NCBI GenBank assembly: GCA_019237595.1
Contig: JAFAGU010000328.1
Coordinates: forward strand, 1-6,678
From: Betaproteobacteria bacterium
GTDB lineage: Bacteria > Pseudomonadota > Gammaproteobacteria > Burkholderiales > SG8-39
Length of the DNA stretch: 6,678 bases
Reading direction: 5' to 3'
The notes beneath the pieces are model-generated. The model was not told the origin of the DNA and searched no databases. It saw only the letters and a program-made list of their open reading frames with translations. The translations under genes were made by a program, and so were the position numbers. This document shows positions 1-5,573 of the stretch, one piece after another; the first letter of the stretch is position 1; the number at the start of each line of letters is the position of its first letter.

Positions 1-174
1 CTGTATGCGAGGCACCTCGTGCGCTTCATCCGCACGCCGGGCCTTTCGCTCGAGCAGGTGTTCAAGCGCGTGCGCGAGGCGGTCGAGCAGGAAAGCCGCG
101 GCGCGCAGGTGCCGGTCGAGTTCAGCACCCTCACCGGCGGGGACTTCTACTTCCTTACCGCGGGCGGCAAGTAG
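1..174 (+). CDS. C-terminal end of a caspase-like (peptidase C14) protein, 5' part outside the window
   Basis: The frame is open from the first base and ends in TAG at 172-174, giving 57 residues that begin LYARHLVRFIRTPGLS. The segment RTPGLSLEQVFKRVREAVEQ, followed by QVPVEF and a final LTGGDFYF block, matches the typical end of bacterial caspase-domain (metacaspase-like) proteins. In those proteins a helix with VFKRVR, a Q-(T/V)-P motif and a terminal 'L(T)GDFYF' strand close the fold. The catalytic His/Cys residues would lie upstream and cannot be checked, so activity is unknown. Such domains act as cysteine endopeptidases, often cleaving after basic residues. This is the only plus-strand gene in the window, and its last 28 bases overlap the end of the convergent gene at 147-344. 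The family call rests on a short tail only. Confidence 0.78.
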   Translation: MYARHLVRFIRTPGLSLEQVFKRVREAVEQESRGAQVPVEFSTLTGGDFYFLTAGGK

Positions 175-344
175 ACCGTCTTCCCGTCTACCACCTGCTG
201 GGCGGGGGGCATCTTTTCCACGCGCACTTCGGCGGGCTTCGCTGTCGCCGAGGGCGTGAGCCAGTGCAGGGTGAGCACCGTATCGAGCGCGGCGAGCTGC
301 GCCACGAACGCGAGGCCGATCGCTGCTTCCGCGAATCCGTTCAT
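147..344 (-). CDS. Small membrane-anchored or secreted protein of unknown function (65 aa)
   Basis: I do not recognise a named family. The ATG at 344 has a good ribosome-binding site upstream (GAGGAAAGGA, 351-360, six bases before the start), which is the main reason to believe this short frame. Residues about 8-30 (IGLAFVAQLAALDTVLTL) form one hydrophobic segment, which could be a membrane anchor or an uncleaved signal. The rest (about 31-65) is a short proline- and lysine-containing tail ending VDGKTVYLPPAVRK, which should lie outside the cytoplasm if the N terminus stays inside. The gene sits 156 bases downstream of the Bug receptor, in the same direction, and may be its own unit or the last cistron of the operon. 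Its 3' end overlaps the caspase-like gene tail to tail by 28 bases. Confidence 0.62.
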   Translation of the reverse strand: MNGFAEAAIGLAFVAQLAALDTVLTLHWLTPSATAKPAEVRVEKMPPAQQVVDGKTVYLPPAVRK

Positions 345-350
345 CGTCGT

Positions 351-360
351 TCCTTTCCTC
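351..360 (-). promoter_or_regulatory. Ribosome-binding site of the 65-aa protein
   Basis: Read on the minus strand this is GAGGAAAGGA, followed by ACGACG and the ATG at 342-344. The AAGGA core is six bases from the start codon. It supports translation of this very short gene, whose coding evidence is otherwise thin. Confidence 0.6.
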
Positions 361-408
361 GCCCGTCCACGCGGGCCTTGCCCCGAGAGTCGAGGCTCGG
401 TCAGGAAA

Positions 409-418
409 CGTTCGAACG
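409..418. repeat. Perfect 10-bp palindrome CGTTCGAACG in the gap between the Bug receptor and the 65-aa gene
   Basis: CGTTCGAACG equals its own reverse complement. It lies about 65 bases upstream of the 65-aa gene's start, within the 156-base gap 345-500, so an operator role is possible. A 10-bp palindrome can arise by chance and there is no second copy nearby. I see no convincing -35/-10 pair or U-tract terminator in this gap. Confidence 0.25.
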
Positions 419-500
419 AATTGCGGGGGAGTGTGGAAGAGTTCCGCCGTGACGGATTTCACGCCCGGCGGCAGGAAGCGGCCCTGGCGCTTGGTATCGG

Positions 501-1457
501 CTAATCGACGGCGATGTGGCCGTCGCGCGCGACGCGGCGCCACTTCTCGAGGTCGGAGCGCACGTATGCGGCGAACTCCGCCCGTCCGAGGTCGAGCATG
601 TCAGCGCCCATGGAGCGGTAGCGCTCGCGAACGTTTTCGTCGGCGAGCGCCTTGCCGAGCGCGGTCGCGAGCTTCTCGAGCACAGGGGCCGGGACGCCGG
701 CGGGAGCAAAAAGCCCGGTGAACGTGCTCGCCTCGTAGCCCTTCACGCCGAGCTCCTCGAAGGTCGGGACCTCCGGCAAGAGGGGCGAGCGTCGCGGCGA
801 CGAGATCGCGAGCGCGCGCAGGCGCCCCTCGCGCACGTAGGGGATCGAGGCCGAGAGCTGGTCCATCATGCTCTCGACCTGGCCGCCGACGAGGTCCGTC
901 AGCGCCGGGCCGCTCCCCTTATAGGGGACGTGAAGGAGCTTCACGTTGGCCATGCGCATGAAGAGCTCGCTCGCGAGATGGTTCGACGAGCCGTTTCCGG
1001 CCGAAGCGATGGTCACTTCGTGCGTCTTGGCGAGCGCCATGAACTCCTGGTAGCTCTTCGCGGGCGTCTTGGGCCCGACGGTGAGCACGATCGGCACGGA
1101 CTGGATCGCCCCCACTGCGACGAAGTCGCGGATCGGGTCGTAGGCGATGTTGCGGAAGACCGCCGGGCCGGTGGTGAGCGTGCCGCTCGAGCCGAGGAGC
1201 AGCGTGTAGCCGTCGGGCGTCGAGCGCGCCACTTCCGCGGTGCCGATGCGCCCGCCGGCGCCGCCTCGGTTGTCGACGATCACCTGCTGGCCAAGCGCTT
1301 CTCCGAGCGCCGGCGCAAGCGCGCGCGCCGTGAGGTCGATGTTGCCGGCGGGCGGCCATGGAACGACGATCCTGACCGGCCGGGAAGGAAAATCCTCGGC
1401 GTGCGCGGCAAGGGACGCCGCGAGCGCCGCGAGCGCCGCGGCGAAAATGCGCCTCAC
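501..1457 (-). CDS. Bug/TctC-family tripartite tricarboxylate transporter substrate-binding protein
   Basis: This is a 318-residue periplasmic solute receptor, about the usual family length. The start is a GTG at 1455-1457, overlapping the TGA of the hydrolase gene upstream by four bases (GTGA). Translation from there gives a signal peptide (RRIFAAALAALAASLAAHA, residues 2-20) with likely cleavage after AHA. Family hallmarks follow in order: FPSRPVRIVVPWPPAGNID at 23-41, QVIVDNRGGAGGRIG at 58-72, STPDGYTLLLGS at 79-90, HVPYKGSGPALTDLVGG at 176-192, VPTFEELGVKGYEAS at 230-244 and FAPAGVPAPVLEKL at 250-263. Bug proteins bind carboxylates such as citrate, other dicarboxylates or aromatic acids, and may deliver them to a TctAB permease. 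No TctA or TctB gene is in the window, so this is an orphan receptor here and its ligand is unknown. No Shine-Dalgarno sequence precedes the GTG, so coupling to the hydrolase is likely. Confidence 0.93.
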   Translation of the reverse strand: MRRIFAAALAALAASLAAHAEDFPSRPVRIVVPWPPAGNIDLTARALAPALGEALGQQVIVDNRGGAGGRIGTAEVARSTPDGYTLLLGSSGTLTTGPAVFRNIAYDPIRDFVAVGAIQSVPIVLTVGPKTPAKSYQEFMALAKTHEVTIASAGNGSSNHLASELFMRMANVKLLHVPYKGSGPALTDLVGGQVESMMDQLSASIPYVREGRLRALAISSPRRSPLLPEVPTFEELGVKGYEASTFTGLFAPAGVPAPVLEKLATALGKALADENVRERYRSMGADMLDLGRAEFAAYVRSDLEKWRRVARDGHIAVD

Positions 1458-2773
1458 TTGCGGAAGAGCCCGAGGTCGATCGCGTTCGCCATCGCGGCGT
1501 AGCCCAGGCGGTTTGGATGCAGCTTGTCGCCTTCGCCGCCGGTCGTCGTGTTGTGCACGAACTCGGCCTTCAACTGGCCGCTCGCCGGATCGAGCACCGC
1601 CTGGTCGAAGTCGACCACCGCGTCGAAGATGCCGGAGCCGCGGATGAACGCGTTCAGCGCCTTGCGCTTCTCGTCCTGCTCGGGGAAGCCGTGGCTCGGG
1701 TTGGTCGCGCCGAGCGCCGTGGTCTGCGTGGCGCCGATCAGCTTGACGCCCGGAAGCGCCGCGCGCGCGCGGGCGACGCCTTCCCGCATTCCCGCAATCA
1801 CCGTCTCGACCGACGCATTTCCGTTCTTGCTGAAGTCGTTGATGCTCTCGAGCCAGATGATGGCGGCGACGCCCGAGAGCGAGAGCACGTCGCGCTCGAT
1901 CCGCGAGAGCGCCGACGGTCCGCCGGGGAAGGGCTTCTGCGGCGAGTACTCCGCCGGCCCGGCGACCTGGTTGCCGCCGATGCCCGCGTTCACCACCGCG
2001 ACGCGGTTGCCATAGGCCGCGCGCAGCCGCCGTGCAAGCACGTCCGGCCAGCGGTCGTCGCCGTTCAGGGTCGAGTTCGTGCCGTCGGTGATGGAGTCGC
2101 CGAAGGCGACCACCGCGCGAGCTGCCTCCGGCATGCGCATGTCGAGCGCGTCGAGGAAGAACCATGCCGTCGTCGGGAAGGGGAAGGCCGCCTCGCTTTC
2201 ATCGCCTGCCTTCGAGCCGGCGCCGGGCGCCGAGAGGTACGAGGTCTGGAGCGCCTTGGCGTGCCATGTGAGCGGCCCGCTTTCGCCAGGGACGTGGAAG
2301 CTCACCGCGAGCTTGCGGCCGGGCAAGCCCGCGCTGTCGGGAATGCGGGCGAAGGCGAGCTTCACCGGATCGCTCCAGACCGACTGGCCGGGCGCGACCG
2401 TCACGCTCGGCTTTCCGGAGAAAGTCGCCGCGCGGCCCGTTCCAGGAACCACGCGCGAGCTCGCTTCGTGCAGGCCGACGTGCACGTCGGCGAAAGTCAC
2501 CGGACGCGTGCCGAAGGCGTTGGAGAACCGCACGCGCGCTTCGCGTCCCCATACGGTGGGCCGCACGATCATGCGGAAGGACTGGTCGCGCGTGCCGGTC
2601 TCCGGGGCCGGGATCACGAGCTTGAGATCCGGCGGCGCGGACGGATTCCCCGACGGATACGGGCCCTGCACCGATGCGGCCCAGCTCGTCACCCAATGCT
2701 TGCCCGCGGGCTCGGCGGCGAGCGCCGCCGCCGGCAGGAGGAGGAGGGCGAAGAGCCGCGCGAGCGCGCGCAT
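1454..2773 (-). CDS. Exported SGNH/GDSL-family hydrolase (XynE-like esterase type)
   Basis: This is a 439-residue hydrolase with a signal peptide (MRALARLFALLLLPAAALA). Residues about 25-200 (from HWVTSWAASVQGPYPSG, through FSNAFGTRPVTFADVHVGL) form the N-terminal beta-rich part seen in XynE-like SGNH proteins. The catalytic SGNH domain follows. Block I is VVAFGDSITDG with nucleophile Ser227; block II is NAGIGGNQ near Gly265; block III is WLESINDFS with Asn312 (INDF in place of the common GxND); block V is DKLHPNRLGY with Asp416 and His419. All triad and oxyanion residues are therefore present. The family cleaves O-acyl esters of sugars, polysaccharides or small molecules; this substrate is unknown. 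The ATG overlaps the stop of the preceding membrane-protein gene by one base (TGATG), and its own stop overlaps the start of the Bug receptor, so it sits in the middle of a coupled operon. Confidence 0.93.
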   Translation of the reverse strand: MRALARLFALLLLPAAALAAEPAGKHWVTSWAASVQGPYPSGNPSAPPDLKLVIPAPETGTRDQSFRMIVRPTVWGREARVRFSNAFGTRPVTFADVHVGLHEASSRVVPGTGRAATFSGKPSVTVAPGQSVWSDPVKLAFARIPDSAGLPGRKLAVSFHVPGESGPLTWHAKALQTSYLSAPGAGSKAGDESEAAFPFPTTAWFFLDALDMRMPEAARAVVAFGDSITDGTNSTLNGDDRWPDVLARRLRAAYGNRVAVVNAGIGGNQVAGPAEYSPQKPFPGGPSALSRIERDVLSLSGVAAIIWLESINDFSKNGNASVETVIAGMREGVARARAALPGVKLIGATQTTALGATNPSHGFPEQDEKRKALNAFIRGSGIFDAVVDFDQAVLDPASGQLKAEFVHNTTTGGEGDKLHPNRLGYAAMANAIDLGLFRK

Positions 2774-3057
2774 CAAGCGCGGGGCGCGGAGACTGGTCCG
2801 TGGGTCCAGCGCAGCGCGCGGACGCCCAGATAGAAAGTCACGAGCGCGCCCACGGCGAGAAACGTCCCGTACAGGGCGGCGGGCAGCGAAGGCTCGGTGA
2901 ACGGGCGCAACCCGCAGCCGCCCTGGCCGCTGAAGCAATCGATGTAGATGCCGTGGAAGGCCATCGTGTAGGCCTGGGCGACGAAATAGATGCCGGCGAA
3001 GAAAAGCGCGATCGCGGCTGTCTTCGCCGCTCCCTCCTTGAGCGTCTTGCCTTGCAT
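2773..3057 (-). CDS. Small two-helix inner-membrane protein of unknown function (94 aa)
   Basis: I do not recognise a named family. The ATG at 3057 has a very strong ribosome-binding site (GGAGGAGGG, 3062-3070). The N terminus is lysine-rich (K4, K7, K12). One membrane helix spans about 13-34 (AAIALFFAGIYFVAQAY) and a second about 59-79 (LPAALYGTFLAVGALVTFYL). Basic residues flank both outer ends (R80, R83 after helix 2), so both termini should be cytoplasmic. The loop at 35-58 should then be periplasmic, and it carries two cysteines (C41, C48) in a glycine-rich stretch (CFSGQGGCG) that could form a disulfide. The gene lies between the binding-protein/SMP-30 fusion (26 bases upstream) and the SGNH hydrolase (1-base overlap), so it was probably kept for a job with them, such as a membrane partner. 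It is too small to be a permease alone. Confidence 0.82.
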   Translation of the reverse strand: MQGKTLKEGAAKTAAIALFFAGIYFVAQAYTMAFHGIYIDCFSGQGGCGLRPFTEPSLPAALYGTFLAVGALVTFYLGVRALRWTHGPVSAPRA

Positions 3058-3061
3058 CGGT

Positions 3062-3070
3062 CCCTCCTCC
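3062..3070 (-). promoter_or_regulatory. Strong ribosome-binding site of the 94-aa membrane protein
   Basis: On the minus strand this reads GGAGGAGGG, with the AGGAGG core five bases from the ATG at 3055-3057. It is the best Shine-Dalgarno match in the window. It fixes the start of this small gene, which otherwise looks like the tail of a longer open frame running in from the gene upstream. Confidence 0.75.
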
Positions 3071-3083
3071 GGCGGCAATGGTA

Positions 3084-4733
3084 CTACTTGCCGAGCCGGT
3101 CCGGCCCCTGCGCGAGCGTGCGAACGCGGTAAAGCCCTTCCCGCGCGGTAATGTAAAGAGTGCGCTTGTCGCGACCGCCGAACGCGACGTTGGCAGGCTG
3201 CCGCGGCACCTTGATCGTTCCAAGGTAGCGGGCGTCGCGCCCGAACACCTGCACGCCGCTTCGCGTCGTGACGTAGAAGCGCCCGTCGCGGTCGATCGCC
3301 ATGCCGTCGGCCACGCTCTCCTCGCCGGGAACGACGTCGCGCAGGCGGAGGAACGCGCGCTTGTTGCGCAGCATGCCGTCGGGCTGGACGTCGAAGGCGA
3401 AGACCGTATCGCCGAGCGTGTCGTCCACCACCAATGTCTTCTCGTCCAGGGTGAGCGTGAGGCCGTTCGGCCGCGCGATTCCCTCGTCCACGACCACTGC
3501 GCGCGACGCGCCGGCCGGGAGGTAGTAGACGAAGCAGCGCCGGCCGGGCGTGACGGGACGCGGTCCGGGATCGGTGAAGTAGATCCCGCCCTTCGAGTCG
3601 GCGATGAGGTCGTTCGGCGCCATGAGCGGCGTCGTGCCGTCGCCGCGCGAGAGCTCGGTAGCGGTTCCATCCGGGTCGATGAGGACGATGCGGCGGCCTT
3701 CGCCCTCCGCGCCGACGAGCCGCTGGTCGCGCATCCAGGCGAGGCCGTTCGTGCCGCCGGAGCGCTCGCGCACGACGGAGAAATGCCCGTCGCCGTGCAG
3801 GCGATGGATGCGGTTCGCCTCGCGCAGGTCGGTGAAGAGAATTCCGCCGTCGGTCATCGGCAATGGCCCTTCGGTGAACACGAAGCCCTCGCGCACGAGC
3901 TCGACCTCCTCGCCGGCGGCCAAGACGCCCGGGATCCTGGTGACGTCCTTCGCCATGCCGCGCAGGCCGGCGCGCTCGGAGGCGCTCGCCACCGCGCCGC
4001 TCGCGACCGCTTCGTCTGCGAACGAACGCAGGAACGCGAGCCCGGCGTCGCGACCCTTCGGCACCGCCATCGCGAGGTGCTCGAGGCCCCAGCGGCCCTC
4101 CAGGATCTTCGACCCTGGCAGCCGGTCCGCCATCTCGTTCAGGATCCCCTTGTTGCTCGCAAAGGCGTCGAGCCGCCCGCCTTGCAAGAGCTCGATCGCG
4201 GCGGAGAGGCTCGGCATCGGCACGACCGTCGCCTGCTTGAGCGTTCGCGTGAGCGTCGCGTGCGACGTGCCGCCCTCGGCGACGCCGATGCGCATGCCGG
4301 GACGGTCCGCCTCGGCCATCGTCGCAATGCGCGAAGCCGGCGGCACGAGGTAGCCGAGCTCGAGCGTGATGACGGGCGCCGAGAAGTCGAGGTCCGCCGC
4401 GCGCGCAGGAGTGGCGTTCGTGATCGTGAAATCCGCCTTCCCGCTTTTCAGGCCGTCGACGACTTCCGCGACGCGCCGGAACTCCACCTGCTCGTACGGT
4501 ACGCCGAGCCGCTGCGCGAGGAGGCGGCCCATTTCCACGCTCACGCCACGTTCGCCGGAGGCGTCGCGCACCATGGACGTCGGGCTGCCGGGATAGACGC
4601 CGACCCGGAGCTTTCCGGTCGGAGCGAGCGCATTGCGAACCTCCTGCGACGGCCCCGGCCCCGGGCCGGCGCACGCCGCGAGCAAGAGGAGCGACAGAAC
4701 GGATGCCCACGCCTTGTTATGCCTGTTCACCAT
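3084..4733 (-). CDS. Lipoprotein fusing an SBP_bac_3 solute-binding domain to an SMP-30/gluconolactonase beta-propeller
   Basis: This 549-residue protein has two domains. The N terminus (SVLSLLLLAAC) is a lipoprotein signal with lipobox LAAC and lipidated Cys21, followed by a Gly/Pro linker. Residues about 40-262 are an amino-acid-type ABC solute-binding domain: GKLRVGVYPGSPTSM, the ADFTITNATPARAADLDFS block at 100-118, MRIGVAEGGTSHATL and GGRLDAFASNKGIL. Residues about 280-545 are an SMP-30/gluconolactonase/LRE six-bladed propeller. Its expected metal ligands are all present: Glu288 in FTEGP, Asn374 in MAPNDL, Asn423 in RPNGLT and Asp476 in VADGMAID. Standalone members hydrolyse lactones. 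The frame is continuous, and the internal Met260 at the domain junction has no ribosome-binding site, so a true fusion is likely. The product should sit on the periplasmic side of a membrane. It lies 10 bases after the DUF488 gene and 26 before the membrane-protein gene. Substrate and binding ligand are unknown. Confidence 0.9.
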   Translation of the reverse strand: MVNRHNKAWASVLSLLLLAACAGPGPGPSQEVRNALAPTGKLRVGVYPGSPTSMVRDASGERGVSVEMGRLLAQRLGVPYEQVEFRRVAEVVDGLKSGKADFTITNATPARAADLDFSAPVITLELGYLVPPASRIATMAEADRPGMRIGVAEGGTSHATLTRTLKQATVVPMPSLSAAIELLQGGRLDAFASNKGILNEMADRLPGSKILEGRWGLEHLAMAVPKGRDAGLAFLRSFADEAVASGAVASASERAGLRGMAKDVTRIPGVLAAGEEVELVREGFVFTEGPLPMTDGGILFTDLREANRIHRLHGDGHFSVVRERSGGTNGLAWMRDQRLVGAEGEGRRIVLIDPDGTATELSRGDGTTPLMAPNDLIADSKGGIYFTDPGPRPVTPGRRCFVYYLPAGASRAVVVDEGIARPNGLTLTLDEKTLVVDDTLGDTVFAFDVQPDGMLRNKRAFLRLRDVVPGEESVADGMAIDRDGRFYVTTRSGVQVFGRDARYLGTIKVPRQPANVAFGGRDKRTLYITAREGLYRVRTLAQGPDRLGK

Positions 4734-4735
4734 GA

Positions 4736-4743
4736 CACCTCCC
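4736..4743 (-). promoter_or_regulatory. Ribosome-binding site of the fusion lipoprotein, compatible with two starts
   Basis: On the minus strand this reads GGGAGGTG and directly follows the TAA of the DUF488 gene (4744-4746). The GGAGG core is four bases from the ATG at 4733 and seven from the GTG that is codon 2 (4728-4730). The GTG has the more usual spacing, so the protein may begin one residue later. The lipoprotein signal is unaffected either way. Confidence 0.6.
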
Positions 4744-5133
4744 TTAAGCCGCCATCTTCGCGCCCGCGTTCTTCAGGAGCTCGCGCAGGATCGAGCGATG
4801 GCAGCGCGATTCGTCTTCGCAATAGCGGCCGACGGAGAAATGGGTCGCGCGCGAAAGCGCGGCGAGGAGGGCGATCGCATGCGCGTGCTCCGGCGCCGCC
4901 ATCTCCTTGCGGTAGCGCCGCTCGAACCGGGCCCATTGCCCTTTGCTTTGCGCCGAAAGACCGAGCTTCATCGTCGGCACGCTCGGCGCGAGGTTGGGAA
5001 ACCAGACGTCGTACCAGTTGCCGGAGGCGAACTTCGACTTCGGCACGCCGCGCGGCGGGCGGCGGACCGTGCCGATGCGCAGGCCTTCGTTCCTCGCCCG
5101 GGGCGTTCCCAGCCTGACGACGCGCACGGCCAC
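4744..5133 (-). CDS. DUF488-family protein (129 aa)
   Basis: The 129 residues match the compact DUF488 (YeaO-like) type. RIGTVRRPPRGVPKS at 19-33 is followed by NWYDVWFPNLAPS at 39-51, a helical part (WARFERRYRKEM at 67-78, ALLAALSR at 88-95) and the diagnostic FSVGRYCEDESRCHRSILRELL at 99-120 with Cys105, Cys111 and His112. The family has no settled biochemical function; the conserved Cys/His cluster suggests a catalytic or metal site. It has no signal sequence and should be cytoplasmic, unlike its exported neighbours. The start is a GTG at 5133 (a second GTG at 5127 is possible), because no in-frame ATG precedes the conserved region. No clear Shine-Dalgarno sequence is visible. It lies 23 bases after the small lipoprotein gene and 10 before the fusion gene, so it is probably co-transcribed. 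Confidence 0.87.
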   Translation of the reverse strand: MAVRVVRLGTPRARNEGLRIGTVRRPPRGVPKSKFASGNWYDVWFPNLAPSVPTMKLGLSAQSKGQWARFERRYRKEMAAPEHAHAIALLAALSRATHFSVGRYCEDESRCHRSILRELLKNAGAKMAA

Positions 5134-5156
5134 GCGTCGATGATAGCCGGGATGGG

Positions 5157-5489
5157 CTACTTCGGCCGGCTCGGCCCCACGTTGGCCGACTGGTAGCAGT
5201 CGGCGTCGCTGTAGTTCGGCGCGTAGCGCCAGCCGGCGATCGTGCGCGTGCGCTCGTCGATCTCGAGCTGCACGTGGCACTGGTCGCGGAACCCGACCTG
5301 GTACTCCTCGACCGTCCGGCCGTTGCGGTGCAGCGCATTCACCCGCCTGGCTGCCTGCTGCGCCCGGAAGCCCTGCGGATCGTCGATGGGCTTGCCGACC
5401 TGGCCGTTGAGATAGTCATCCATCTCGCCTCGCGCGCTCGCGCAGGCGGCGAGGGCGAGGGCGATGGCGAGGGGCGCGAGCCGCTTCAC
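5157..5489 (-). CDS. Small lipoprotein of unknown function (110 aa)
   Basis: The start is a GTG at 5487-5489. The N terminus (MKRLAPLAIALALAAC) is a clear lipoprotein signal with lipobox LAAC and lipidated Cys16. The mature part has GKPIDDPQGF at 32-41, a predicted helix with basic residues (AARRVNALHRNGRTVEEY), then CHVQLEIDERTRTIAGWRY at 71-89 and ADCYQ near the end. Two further cysteines (C71, C98) could pair. The layout of a 'GKPIDD' segment followed by a Cys-strand and an 'IxGWRY' strand resembles the many small envelope lipoproteins annotated only as hypothetical. I cannot name a family. It is the first gene after the hairpin gap and may head the operon with DUF488 and the fusion lipoprotein. 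Only a weak CAGG motif precedes the start. Confidence 0.75.
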   Translation of the reverse strand: MKRLAPLAIALALAACASARGEMDDYLNGQVGKPIDDPQGFRAQQAARRVNALHRNGRTVEEYQVGFRDQCHVQLEIDERTRTIAGWRYAPNYSDADCYQSANVGPSRPK

Positions 5490-5549
5490 GCCTGTTAGAG
5501 CGCTCGGCGGCCGGCGCGTTCCTAGGACTTCGCGGGCGGCGGCGGTTGA

Positions 5550-5568
5550 CGCTCGAGCCGCTCGAGCG
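5550..5568 (-). terminator. Candidate hairpin terminator after the ModA-like gene
   Basis: CGCTCGAG, a CCG loop and CTCGAGCG form a perfect 8-bp inverted repeat with a 3-base loop. It begins five bases past the TAG of the ModA-like gene. No T-run follows on the minus strand, so it is not a classic intrinsic terminator; it could stall transcription or stabilise the mRNA end. Its position in the 84-base gap makes it a plausible boundary between the methyltransferase/ModA-like pair and the downstream lipoprotein operon. No convincing promoter is visible in the same gap. Confidence 0.4.
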
Positions 5569-5573
5569 GCCTC

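Noticed and set aside
439..445. A minus-strand GGAACTC that resembles the -35 element of an ECF/sigma-E promoter upstream of the 65-aa gene
   Set aside because: No matching -10 element is found at the right distance, so the resemblance is probably chance.
501..2165. A 554-codon minus-strand frame that would extend the Bug receptor upstream into the hydrolase gene
   Set aside because: The extra N-terminal part is Arg-rich shadow sequence of the hydrolase. The GTG at 1457 gives a proper signal peptide and normal family length.
1517..2833. A 438-codon plus-strand open frame opposite the SGNH hydrolase
   Set aside because: It has low-complexity Arg/His/Val-rich composition and no recognisable motif. 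It is antisense to a gene with all SGNH blocks intact.
3954..3956. Internal ATG (Met260) of the fusion protein as a separate start for an SMP-30 gene
   Set aside because: The bases before it on the minus strand (GGCCTGCGCGGC) offer no Shine-Dalgarno sequence, and no stop codon separates the two domains.
3078..5117. A 679-codon open frame on the plus strand, antisense to the fusion lipoprotein and DUF488 genes
   Set aside because: Its translation is rich in Arg, Ala and Asp/Glu without domain motifs, as expected for the mirror frame of high-GC coding DNA. The minus-strand genes over the same bases have clear family motifs, signals and ribosome-binding sites.
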